A stretch of 64,000 bases of DNA from Microcoleus sp. FACHB-831 (GTDB lineage Bacteria > Cyanobacteriota > Cyanobacteriia > Cyanobacteriales > FACHB-T130), in contig NZ_JACJON010000077.1 of assembly GCF_014695585.1 (NCBI RefSeq), positions 113,458 through 177,457 of the forward strand, written 5' to 3'. The first letter of the stretch is position 1. Each line of letters opens with the position of its first letter. Shown in pieces: positions 18,667-27,083 of this stretch. The notes under the pieces were generated by a model. The model was given only the letters and a program-made list of their open reading frames with translations, searched no databases and was not told the origin of the DNA. Position numbers and translations under genes: made by a program.

Positions 18667-19206
18667 ATGCTAGATAGTTTTTTATTAATGAGCTTGGCGC
18701 TGGGTGATGTTAATAAATTAAGTTTGTACATATCGCCTGCGGACAATCAAATATCTGCCTCACAAAATAGTAGAAAAAAGATAATTTCTGAGGACACAAG
18801 TCAAAATTACCCTGCAAGCAAAATGATTGTTACTCAGCCTCTTAGTCTTCAGATTTGGCAAGACGATCCTAGACTAATTCCTCCAGGCGATCGCTCAATG
18901 GCAAAGCGTCCAATTGGCTTTGCCCAATTAAACTGGACATTTGAAAATAAAAGCAAACAGCCTATTATTCTGAAATTGCAAACAATAGAGGTGCGGTCTA
19001 TAGGTTATAAACAAGCATTAATGTCGATACCTGGGAGAGATTTAACCCTTAACCCTTTGGAAATTTCTCCACAGCGCTACCAGCTTTCTAATCTAGAAGG
19101 GTATGGAAATTTAGAGCGAGTAGAAGCTGTTGTAATTTACGAGTTAGATGGTCGTAATTACACTTTGCGTTCTTCTCCCGTCAATGTGAGTAAGCCGTCA
19201 CCTTAA
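18667..19206 (+). CDS. Conserved-looking hypothetical protein
   Basis: A 179-residue protein of unknown function. Residues 1-15 are hydrophobic (MLDSFLLMSLALGDV). The middle region (about 55-175) is a likely beta-sandwich: QPLSLQIWQDDPRLIPPG, FAQLNWTFENKSKQPIILKLQTIEV, YELDGRNYTLRSSPVNV. The ATG at 18667 follows AAGGAAATGA. It comes directly after the calpain-like protease but is separated by a terminator hairpin. I do not recognise a family; a protease inhibitor or secreted partner is only a guess from position. Confidence 0.6.
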   Translation: MLDSFLLMSLALGDVNKLSLYISPADNQISASQNSRKKIISEDTSQNYPASKMIVTQPLSLQIWQDDPRLIPPGDRSMAKRPIGFAQLNWTFENKSKQPIILKLQTIEVRSIGYKQALMSIPGRDLTLNPLEISPQRYQLSNLEGYGNLERVEAVVIYELDGRNYTLRSSPVNVSKPSP

Positions 19207-19240
19207 AGGGTGCGGCTATACATACAAAGACCGCGCAGGC
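19206..19240. repeat. Copy of the GCGCAGGCGG dispersed repeat
   Basis: Shares GCGGCTATACATACAAAG and CCGCGCAGGCGGC with the element at 9429-9483 and, in reverse arm order, with 59195-59225. It lies just after the hypothetical gene stop, as the others lie next to gene ends. Confidence 0.6.
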
Positions 19241-19358
19241 GGCTTAATCACCCGTACCGATATGTGAGTATGAGGCAGAATTAATCTTATCTGGAACGCT
19301 ATTCGTGGTTCATAACAATTTTGTAGTAGCAATCAACAATGAACCATGAACAATCAAC

Positions 19359-20864
19359 TTACCTCACTGAAAATGCTTCGCTAAAGCGGCGAGTTACAGG
19401 CTCAATTAGGAAGGTGAGGACGGATTTATTACCAGTCACAATTTCTCCACTAGCTGACATACCTGGAGTAAATGCTACCTGTTTACCCCGCACCTCGATT
19501 GAGTGTTTGCTGAGCTTAATTCTAGTGGGGAAAACTAAGCCTAGTTCTTTGTCAGTAATTGAATTGGGGCTAACTTTAACAACCGTACCATCAACAGTGC
19601 CAAATTCTTGAAAGGGAAAAGTTGCCATCTTGACTTTGGCTTTCATTCCCTCACGGATAAAGCCAATATCACGGTTGAGGACTTTAACTTCTAGCATCAG
19701 CTCTTCCCCTTCTGGAAGAATGGATAACAATTCTTCGCCGGACTGTACTGGCCCCTTGGTTGCCTTGACGCTGTAAACTGTACCAGTAAATGGTGATGTG
19801 ATGGTTTCGACTTGTCGCTGTTTTTTGGCCTGCTCTAGCTGACCTTCAACGCTAGCCAGTTCTTCTTTGCGCTTGTTTAGAGTGGTTAAGATTTCGCTCT
19901 GGCGTTCAGATGTCAAACGAGCGGCTTGATTGCTAGCAGCTTTATATGCTAGTTCTGCTTGCCGAATTTCTTGCTGTTGCGCGGCTGCATCTTTGGTTAA
20001 GGATTCTACTTTGTCTCGCGCTTCAGTAACTTTGTTTTGAGCGTTAACGATCTCGTCTCTAGCTCTAGTAAGGTCTGTGGTAGCTCTATTTACTCTTTCT
20101 TGTGCATCAATGTAATCGACTCTAGGGATTGCACCGTTTTCCGGAGATATGAGGGTGCGTAGTCCCTTTTCCCTTTGTTGAGCAAGCGCGAGGTTGGTTT
20201 CGGCTTTGGGGAGGATGCTTCTAACGTTGGCGAGGTTGCTTTGTGCGTTGGCGAGGTTAATTCTGGCGTTGGCGGTGTTTTCTTGCAGACGGGTTAGCCG
20301 AACTTTGGCACCGTTTATTGCGGCAATTTGGCGATTTGCTTCTGCGATCGCGGCTGCTCTTTTTGCATCATATTCTTGCAAACGTGAAGTTAGCAACTGG
20401 TCTTGTAAGGTGGTTCCGGCTGTTCCTTTGCCACTTCGTTCTGCTTCCAGACGACTCAAGTCTTGCTTAATTAACTCGGCTGATTTTGCTAGGCGGTCAA
20501 CTTCGGCTTGTGGTATATCTGGGTCGCGTTCTATTAGTATGTCGTCTTTTTTAACGCGATCGCCTTCTGTGACTTTTACCGTTTTTATCGTACCCCCACC
20601 GAGCGATCGCACTGGTCGTACTTGCGCCGATGGTATTAATTCACCAGGCGCAACAGCCACTTCATCTACTTTGCTGTAGTGCGCCCATCCAATCGCGCCA
20701 AATACTAAAAGGCTAATAGTTCCCGATAACAACCGCGTGTAAATTGGCGGTAATTCTTGTACTGCTTTACCCAACTCAAAGGATAAGTAATCCTCTGGAT
20801 TGGCAAATTGCTGTCTGGTTTGACGAGTTTGAGCGGGGGACGAACTAAGGGGCGATCGCATCAT
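19359..20864 (-). CDS. HlyD-family membrane fusion protein
   Basis: A 501-residue periplasmic adaptor of tripartite or type I export systems. There is a short cytosolic N-terminus, one membrane helix at about 44-62 (LLSGTISLLVFGAIGWAH) and a lipoyl half-motif GGGTIKTVKVTEGDRVKKDD. A long alpha-helical hairpin with heptad-like Ala/Leu/Gln content follows (about 110-345). Then come the second lipoyl half TITSPFTGTVYSVKATKGPVQ and a beta-barrel (FIREGMKAKVKMATFPFQEFG). No ABC transporter or TolC gene is adjacent, so the partner must be elsewhere. Proximity to a probably exported calpain-like protease is suggestive only. Confidence 0.9.
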   Translation of the reverse strand: MMRSPLSSSPAQTRQTRQQFANPEDYLSFELGKAVQELPPIYTRLLSGTISLLVFGAIGWAHYSKVDEVAVAPGELIPSAQVRPVRSLGGGTIKTVKVTEGDRVKKDDILIERDPDIPQAEVDRLAKSAELIKQDLSRLEAERSGKGTAGTTLQDQLLTSRLQEYDAKRAAAIAEANRQIAAINGAKVRLTRLQENTANARINLANAQSNLANVRSILPKAETNLALAQQREKGLRTLISPENGAIPRVDYIDAQERVNRATTDLTRARDEIVNAQNKVTEARDKVESLTKDAAAQQQEIRQAELAYKAASNQAARLTSERQSEILTTLNKRKEELASVEGQLEQAKKQRQVETITSPFTGTVYSVKATKGPVQSGEELLSILPEGEELMLEVKVLNRDIGFIREGMKAKVKMATFPFQEFGTVDGTVVKVSPNSITDKELGLVFPTRIKLSKHSIEVRGKQVAFTPGMSASGEIVTGNKSVLTFLIEPVTRRFSEAFSVR

Positions 20865-21050
20865 CGATTTTAGATTTTATATGTTAGATTTTGCGGAGGT
20901 TGCAGTTTCTCCCTTCCGCTGATTAGGTATAGTGAACCAAGTTTCACGTTCTTTAAGCAATTAACCTATCGCCATTTTACTCAATCTATCCGATACTTTC
21001 TATTTACCTGGCGCTTCAGGCGCGAGCAAAATCCAAAATCTAAAATTGCC

Positions 21051-21389
21051 TTAAGCCTCTGGTTTCCACACGGGTTCGGAACCGTGTCCCCAGAAGCCAT
21101 CAAATTTGGTAACTTTGACATCGCCTAACACCTGGGTTTGACAGGCTAATCGGCGATCGCTCGTGGGAGAATGGGGAGGAAGCGATCGCCGCGCTTTATC
21201 TTTCCAATTTGGTTCGTTGACTTCGCCTTCTACAAGGACTGCACACGTGCCGCAAGTGCCAATTCCCATGCAGTTTATAATTTTGGCGTTGTTGTTGTAG
21301 AGTTCGATGCCATTGTCCATCAAAACTTTGCGAAGATTTGACTGGCGATCGCACATCATAGTTTTACCTTGTGCTGTCACTTTTGGCAT
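21051..21389 (-). CDS. [2Fe-2S] ferredoxin-like protein
   Basis: A 112-residue plant-type ferredoxin-fold protein. Cys40, Cys46, Cys49 (NCMGIGTCGTCAVLVEG) and Cys83 (RRLACQTQV) provide the CX5CX2C...C cluster ligands. The spacing C40-C46 is one residue longer than in photosynthetic PetF (CX4CX2C), a pattern I associate with the alternative ferredoxin subtypes of cyanobacteria, so it is unlikely to be the main photosynthetic ferredoxin. It is a soluble electron carrier of unknown partner. It is divergent from cimA. Confidence 0.88.
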   Translation of the reverse strand: MPKVTAQGKTMMCDRQSNLRKVLMDNGIELYNNNAKIINCMGIGTCGTCAVLVEGEVNEPNWKDKARRSLPPHSPTSDRRLACQTQVLGDVKVTKFDGFWGHGSEPVWKPEA

Positions 21390-21534
21390 AATGTTTTATC
21401 CAACGACTCCGCTAATCAATTGTCTTTAATTTATTTATTTTTACACTTCTTTACAAAATAGGATTATAAATCCTCTGCCCAGACTCCGGACTTTGGACTC
21501 TGGACTCCTGACTATTGACTCTCCCACTCTCCCC

Positions 21535-23160
21535 ATGACTTCAGATAAATCAAACCGAATTTGGATTTACGATACGACGCTGCGCGATGGTGCCCAACGC
21601 GAAGGGCTATCGCTATCCCTCGAAGATAAGTTGCGAATTGCCCGAAAGTTAGACCAGATGGGCGTTCCATTTATTGAGGGGGGATGGCCTGGGGCGAATC
21701 CCAAGGATGTACAATTTTTCTGGCAACTGCAAGAGCAACCCCTAACTCAGGCGGAAGTTGTGGCGTTTTGTTCTACCCGACGACCGGGAATGCGGGCGGC
21801 TGAGGATTCGCTGCTGCAAGCAATTCTGACGGCGGGGACTCGCTGGGTGACGATTTTTGGCAAATCGTGGGATTTGCACGTTACAGAGGGTCTGAAGACC
21901 AGTTTAGAAGAAAATCTGGCGATGATCGGGGATACGATTGAGTATCTGCGGAGTCAGGGGCGGCGGGTGATTTACGATGCCGAACACTGGTTTGATGGAT
22001 ATAAGCGAAATCCTGAATATGCACTGAAGACGTTAGAAAGCGCGATCGCTGCTGGTGCAGAATGGCTGGTTTTGTGCGACACGAATGGGGGTACTTTACC
22101 GCACGAAATCGGTAAAATTTGCCGATTTGTGGTTGAAGCGACTGCTGGAAAAGTGCCAATTGGGATTCATACGCACAATGATTCTGATATGGCGGTAGCG
22201 AATGCGATCGCGGCGGTGATGGAAGGTGCGACGATGGTTCAAGGCACGATGAACGGCTACGGCGAACGCTGCGGAAATGCTAATTTGTGTTCTGTAATTC
22301 CCAATTTGCAAATTAAGCTGGGTTACGACTGCATCAAAGAAGAGCAACTAGCCAAACTAACAGAATCTAGCCGTTTTATTAGTGAAGTTGTTAATCTCGC
22401 GCCAGACGAACACGCTGCATTTGTAGGGTTATCTGCTTTTGCTCATAAGGGTGGAATTCATGTTAGTGCAGTTGAACGCAATCCGCTAACTTACGAACAC
22501 ATTAAGCCAGAGCAAGTTGGTAATATTCGCCGGATTGTAATTTCAGATCAATCTGGTTTAAGCAATATTTTGATCAAAGCCCGTAGCTTTGGGTTGGAGC
22601 TAGATAAACAAGACACAAGATGTCGCCAAATCTTGCTACGCCTGAAAGAGTTGGAGAATGATGGCTATCAATTTGAGGCGGCGGAGGCAAGTTTTGACTT
22701 GCTGATGCGGGAAGCGCTGGGAAAACGACAGCAGGTTTTTGAACTTAAGCGTTTTCAAGTTCATTGCGACATGGTGCAAGGAACGGAAAGCGGTAATAGC
22801 GAGGCGCTGGCTACTGTGAAAGTTGCTGTTAATGGCAAAGATATTTTGGAATCTGCTGAAGGAAATGGCCCAGTCGCGGCGCTGGATGCGGCTTTAAGGA
22901 AAGCTTTGGTGAATTTTTATCCAGAAATTGGGGCGTTTCAGCTAACAGATTATAAAGTGAGGATCTTGGATGGAGGCGCGGGGACGCAGGCGAAAACTCG
23001 CGTTATGGTGGAGTCGAGTAACGGTTCTCAGCGCTGGACGACTGTAGGGGTATCGAGCAATATTTTGGAAGCTTCTTATCAGGCGGTTGTTGAGGGGATT
23101 GAGTATGGTTTGTTGCTGCTGCGATCGCAAGAAAGTTTAGAGCCTGTCAGCGCAGGTTAG
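21535..23160 (+). CDS. cimA: Citramalate synthase
   Basis: Condenses pyruvate and acetyl-CoA to (R)-citramalate, the entry to threonine-independent isoleucine synthesis. It is about 541 residues from the ATG at 21535; an upstream in-frame TTG at 21493 lies in repeat-like DNA (GGACTTTGGACTCTGGACTC). The HMGL-like TIM barrel shows YDTTLRDGAQREG at the start, HTHNDSDMAVANAIAA (metal-binding His pair), GTMNGYGERCGNANL, and FAHKGGIHVSAV. A LeuA-type allosteric/dimer domain occupies about residues 400-530. The long form with IWIYDTTLRDGAQ is the CimA / LeuA-like TIGR00977 type rather than isopropylmalate synthase. Confidence 0.92.
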   Translation: MTSDKSNRIWIYDTTLRDGAQREGLSLSLEDKLRIARKLDQMGVPFIEGGWPGANPKDVQFFWQLQEQPLTQAEVVAFCSTRRPGMRAAEDSLLQAILTAGTRWVTIFGKSWDLHVTEGLKTSLEENLAMIGDTIEYLRSQGRRVIYDAEHWFDGYKRNPEYALKTLESAIAAGAEWLVLCDTNGGTLPHEIGKICRFVVEATAGKVPIGIHTHNDSDMAVANAIAAVMEGATMVQGTMNGYGERCGNANLCSVIPNLQIKLGYDCIKEEQLAKLTESSRFISEVVNLAPDEHAAFVGLSAFAHKGGIHVSAVERNPLTYEHIKPEQVGNIRRIVISDQSGLSNILIKARSFGLELDKQDTRCRQILLRLKELENDGYQFEAAEASFDLLMREALGKRQQVFELKRFQVHCDMVQGTESGNSEALATVKVAVNGKDILESAEGNGPVAALDAALRKALVNFYPEIGAFQLTDYKVRILDGGAGTQAKTRVMVESSNGSQRWTTVGVSSNILEASYQAVVEGIEYGLLLLRSQESLEPVSAG

Positions 23161-23423
23161 AGTTGAGCGAGATGCCTACGGCACGCTTCGCGATCGCACT
23201 TTATTGGCTTAGGAGGGTAGGGTGCGATAGCGAAGCATCTTTCAGGCTACAAAATAGCGATCGCGCTTCTACAAAGCGGTAGATATTATTGTTAAAATTA
23301 CTATCACTTTTCCGCTTTGATAATGAAGATTTACCTAGCGTCCCCCGAAGTCATTCTACCCATAAAAATACCATCCCTTGCTTGTTAGTATTTATCGCAT
23401 CAATTTCCATTTCCGACTGAAAA

Positions 23424-24815
23424 TTAATCAAGGGAGAATGCTGCCATCTGCGTTGGCGCACCCACATCTGGATCTTCCGTACCCACTGGTAGAAACCGCA
23501 CCGAATAGCCAAACTGTTCTGCTACTCGATTTGCCCACATTTGAAACTCTTTTCGCGTCCACTCGAAGCGGTGATCTTTATGCCGCAACTTCCCCGCAGG
23601 TAAATTCTCAAATTTGACGTTGTATTCTACATTTGGCGTCGTCATCACTACAAAATTTGGTCTAGCAAATTCAAATAATACGCGCTCAAATGAGGCAAGA
23701 CGCGGCGGATCTAAATGCTCAATTACTTCTATAACAGTGGCAGCATCATATCCACTCAAACGCTTGTCGCGGTAGGTTAGCGAACCTTGAATTAATTTAA
23801 CGCGATCGCGCTGCATTGCAGGCAACCGATCTAGATGCAACCTTTCTTGTGCAATTTCTAGAGAGCGATAGGACACATCAACGCCTACAATTTCTGTAAA
23901 AGTATTTTCTTTCAGCAGTGTCCTTACAAGCCTTCCTTCACCACAACCTAAATCTAGAACTCGTTTGGCGCCAGTTTCCTTAAGTATTGCCAAAACTGTC
24001 TCTAGTCGTTGTTGATTCAAGCTGATAGGTTTCTCGACTGCGGCTTCTTCTAGCGCGTGGCTTTCTTCTGCACTATCGGGATCTGGATTATCTTCTTCAA
24101 CCAACTGTGCTAAGGCTGTCCTAACTAATCGTCCCTGCCGTTTTAAGTAACGTTTAGCGATCGCTTCTTGTTCTGGATGAGATGACAACCATCCTTCACC
24201 ATGACGCAATAGTTTTTCCACTTCATCGTCATTTATATAGTAGTGTTTGTCATCATCCAAAACTGGGATAAGTACATAAAGATGCGATAAAAGATCTTGC
24301 AAGCGGACTGTGTTTTCCAGTTCCACTGTAAAGTAATTGCTCTCTCCCCAATCGGGAAAATTGGCATCCAGTTGGTGATGCTGTGCGGTGACAGTGTAGC
24401 CGAGTGGTTCAAACAGCCGCCGCAGAAATGCTTCGCCGCCACGACAGGGTAAAACTGCCAGCTTTGCTGTTAGCGCGATCGCGGTTTCTGCAAGTTGTTG
24501 TCTGTTTTTGCAATTGCCTGATAAAGCTGTGCCGAATACTTTGGCGATCGCTACACTTAAAAACGACGACGCCACGTAAGGGCGATCGTTCACATACTGC
24601 TCTAGCGCGTATCCTCCCCGCTTTCCCCGCACCAACCCTACCGGATCGATATCCAACAGCAGCGCAGCCGTACAACGTTCTAGACTGGCTTCTGGATAGA
24701 ATACAGCAGCCTTGCCAAACGAGAGTTCAAACTCCTGACACTTATCGGGATGTTTGTGCAGCAGGTAGCCCAAATCTGTTGCAGGTGCATGAGTCGTTGT
24801 GATGCTCAGAAGCAT
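23424..24815 (-). CDS. hen1: Bacterial Hen1 3'-terminal RNA ribose 2'-O-methyltransferase
   Basis: Methylates the 2'-OH at the 3' end of RNA; in bacteria it marks RNAs repaired by the Pnkp end-healing and ligating complex. The N-terminal bacterial Hen1 domain begins MLLSITTTHAPATDLGYLLHKHP. The C-terminal methyltransferase has the SAM motif RVLDLGCGEGRLVRTLL, the metal-site motif EVIEHLDPPRLASFE, FVVMTTPNVEYN and the final His pair in RHKDHRFEW. The ATG at 24815 (463 residues) gives the family start; a GTG 39 bases upstream adds an atypical extension. The usual partner gene pnkp is absent on both sides. It sits at the end of a minus-strand run after the MFS and acylase genes. Confidence 0.9.
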   Translation of the reverse strand: MLLSITTTHAPATDLGYLLHKHPDKCQEFELSFGKAAVFYPEASLERCTAALLLDIDPVGLVRGKRGGYALEQYVNDRPYVASSFLSVAIAKVFGTALSGNCKNRQQLAETAIALTAKLAVLPCRGGEAFLRRLFEPLGYTVTAQHHQLDANFPDWGESNYFTVELENTVRLQDLLSHLYVLIPVLDDDKHYYINDDEVEKLLRHGEGWLSSHPEQEAIAKRYLKRQGRLVRTALAQLVEEDNPDPDSAEESHALEEAAVEKPISLNQQRLETVLAILKETGAKRVLDLGCGEGRLVRTLLKENTFTEIVGVDVSYRSLEIAQERLHLDRLPAMQRDRVKLIQGSLTYRDKRLSGYDAATVIEVIEHLDPPRLASFERVLFEFARPNFVVMTTPNVEYNVKFENLPAGKLRHKDHRFEWTRKEFQMWANRVAEQFGYSVRFLPVGTEDPDVGAPTQMAAFSLD

Positions 24816-24908
24816 TCCTTGCCACCAATAGTCAATGCTACATATATAATACACTTTTAAGTGTAAGTCGCTATTGCAGTCGCATCCCCCGCGATCGCCT
24901 TCTCTTGA

Positions 24909-27008
24909 TTAAAACAATTTTCGGGACTCCAAATGTGCTTCGATTTCTGTACGCGATCGCCATACCGAGCGCAATTGCTTGTTAGCAAATAGCTCTAACT
25001 GATCGTTGATATGATTTGAATTGGGTTGTGTTGAGTTGCCGTAAGTTGTCAATACCATTGCCTTAACTGGATTAGAAAACTCGATCGCCGCTACAAATGA
25101 ATCTCCCCCAATCGCTTGCCGTTGCCCGTCTTTTCCAGGTGCATACCAGACGTTTCTGAATACGCCGAGACCATCGTAACCGCCGTTAGCTGGCAAATTA
25201 GTTTTGCCATTCTTAAGGTGAAACGCTTGACCCCAAGGAACATCTAAGGAACCATAAATTAATTGCACTTGGTTAGCCGCAGTTTCGAGTGCGATGACTG
25301 CATTAGCAAGATCGTTTATTCCTTTGGGAGTAGTTAAAGGCGCGTTTTCACTCCAAGGCACTGCAAATAAGCGTTTGCGATCTACACTTTCTCTCCAAGT
25401 GGCAAACAAAACTGCCCCGCGACTGTCAGCATTAGTATTGCGATCCCATTTTGCTAATACATCAGCCGCTTGTCGTGCTAATTTACTTCCAGACTGACGT
25501 GCGGCAGCAATCAAATCATCTATAACTCGATCTGCCAGTTCTACCTTCGTTGAGTGTTTGTATTGGAGCAATTCTGTAAAAGAAATGTTTTTGTCTTCCA
25601 TCAGCATCCGTGCGGATCGCTGCGATCGCAAACTCATCCCTCCTCGTGGTGCAATATAAGGCGGATAATTGTCAGGATTGATTGCTAGTGGAAATGTGGT
25701 TGTCCAAGGCGCATCGTTAGCATTTTGCAACCAGCCGCTAGGAGGATCGACAACGCGAGGCAAATCTTGATAAGGATGGAGTTTTGTCCAAAGTGTGGCA
25801 GATGTATCACCAGGAACAACGCCTTGCCAGTATTTAAAATCGCCTCCTGAACGGACTGGAACTTGACCGTTAAACAGGTGCATAATGTGTCCTTCCCGAT
25901 CTGCATACATCACGGTAAACATAGGGATTTGCAAGCGCTTAAGCGCATTTTCAAACTCGGTTAGATTGTGGGCGCGGGACATATCCCACCACTCTTCTAA
26001 TCCACCCGGTCGCTCTAAACCAACTACGCGAATGGCGATCGCTTTGTCATCTTTCTGGCTAACAACAGCACCATGAATTGAGCGCTTGATTGGCAGTAAC
26101 TCTGATTTTAGAGTGCCATCATCCTGCTTAATTTTAATTACTTGCTGTTGCGTTTCAAATGCTTTAACTTTACCGTCCCAAAGATAGCCATTATCTTTTA
26201 ATTTCAGTTCGTAGGCATCCCAACCATCGTGAGTATTAACAGTGTGCGTCCAACCAAGAAAATCGTTAAAGGCAATCTCTAAAACTGGCAGACCCACTAA
26301 AGTTGCGCCGTAAATATCTACCCCTGGCGCTGTTAGTTGTGCCTCATACCAAAGATATAAATCTGACCAAGGTAGGTGGGGATTTGCGAGCAACATTGCT
26401 TTTCCATTAGCGGAACGCGAAGGCGCGATCGCCCAACCATTAGAACCTTTTGATTTATCAGCGTTAGCGATACCCGCTACAGTATCCGGATCGACCACGA
26501 AAGTAAAATTTAGCACACGTTGGCAGTGGGCTAATATATCTATTCCGGTAACTGGAAGAACTGCTTCAACAGCGTCATCAATCAATTCTGGATGTTCTTT
26601 GGCATAGGTGTTAATCCCCTCAGCAAAGGCGTTGAGATTAGCCCGAAATTCTTCGTTTTGAGCTTGATACCACTCTTTGGCGCGTTCCGGGACTCCCATC
26701 GTTCGCACCCACCGATCGGATTCTAAATACTCTTTACCCCAATATTCGGCTGCCCGTCCTCTGGACTGACCGTAAAGGCGTAAGATTAAGTCTCCGTGAC
26801 TGTGCATCTGCGCCCATCCAAAGGCACGGAATAAACCTTTAGTATCTTTGCCGTAAATATGAGGAACGCCGTAGGTATCCCAAAGAATTTCAGTGGGCTT
26901 TTGGGCTAAAGCAGGATGATGAGTGGCTGCGATCGCAATAAAAAAGCTTAATCCGAGGATGAATGAAAGAAGGCGGAATGCGAAGCGTTTAGATAAAGTA
27001 AAAAACAT
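24909..27008 (-). CDS. Penicillin-acylase-type (S45) Ntn hydrolase, exported
   Basis: A precursor of about 699 residues. It has a Sec signal peptide (RLLSFILGLSFFIAIAA, cleavage likely after ALA), an alpha-chain region, and an autoprocessing site at KGSNGWAIAP that would make Ser189 the N-terminal nucleophile of the beta chain. Later blocks LLANPHLPW, FNDFLGWTHTVNTHD and GGDSFVAAIEF are typical. The family cleaves amide bonds of penicillins, acyl-homoserine lactones (PvdQ, AiiC) or, for PvdQ, the fatty acid of the pyoverdine precursor in the periplasm. The ATG at 27008 is preferred over a GTG at 27041. It lies 75 bp behind the MFS gene on the same strand, next to an FAAL-primed peptide cluster. 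Confidence 0.9.
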   Translation of the reverse strand: MFFTLSKRFAFRLLSFILGLSFFIAIAATHHPALAQKPTEILWDTYGVPHIYGKDTKGLFRAFGWAQMHSHGDLILRLYGQSRGRAAEYWGKEYLESDRWVRTMGVPERAKEWYQAQNEEFRANLNAFAEGINTYAKEHPELIDDAVEAVLPVTGIDILAHCQRVLNFTFVVDPDTVAGIANADKSKGSNGWAIAPSRSANGKAMLLANPHLPWSDLYLWYEAQLTAPGVDIYGATLVGLPVLEIAFNDFLGWTHTVNTHDGWDAYELKLKDNGYLWDGKVKAFETQQQVIKIKQDDGTLKSELLPIKRSIHGAVVSQKDDKAIAIRVVGLERPGGLEEWWDMSRAHNLTEFENALKRLQIPMFTVMYADREGHIMHLFNGQVPVRSGGDFKYWQGVVPGDTSATLWTKLHPYQDLPRVVDPPSGWLQNANDAPWTTTFPLAINPDNYPPYIAPRGGMSLRSQRSARMLMEDKNISFTELLQYKHSTKVELADRVIDDLIAAARQSGSKLARQAADVLAKWDRNTNADSRGAVLFATWRESVDRKRLFAVPWSENAPLTTPKGINDLANAVIALETAANQVQLIYGSLDVPWGQAFHLKNGKTNLPANGGYDGLGVFRNVWYAPGKDGQRQAIGGDSFVAAIEFSNPVKAMVLTTYGNSTQPNSNHINDQLELFANKQLRSVWRSRTEIEAHLESRKLF

Positions 27009-27083
27009 ATTTTTGATTAATGAAACCGCAGATAAACCCACATAAGATGAGTAGATGGTTTTTGCTAAAACTTTGATAGGTGG

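Noticed and set aside
24815..24854. GTG start for Hen1, 13 residues upstream
   Set aside because: The family starts at MLLSITTTH-like sequence; the extension is atypical and lacks a ribosome site.
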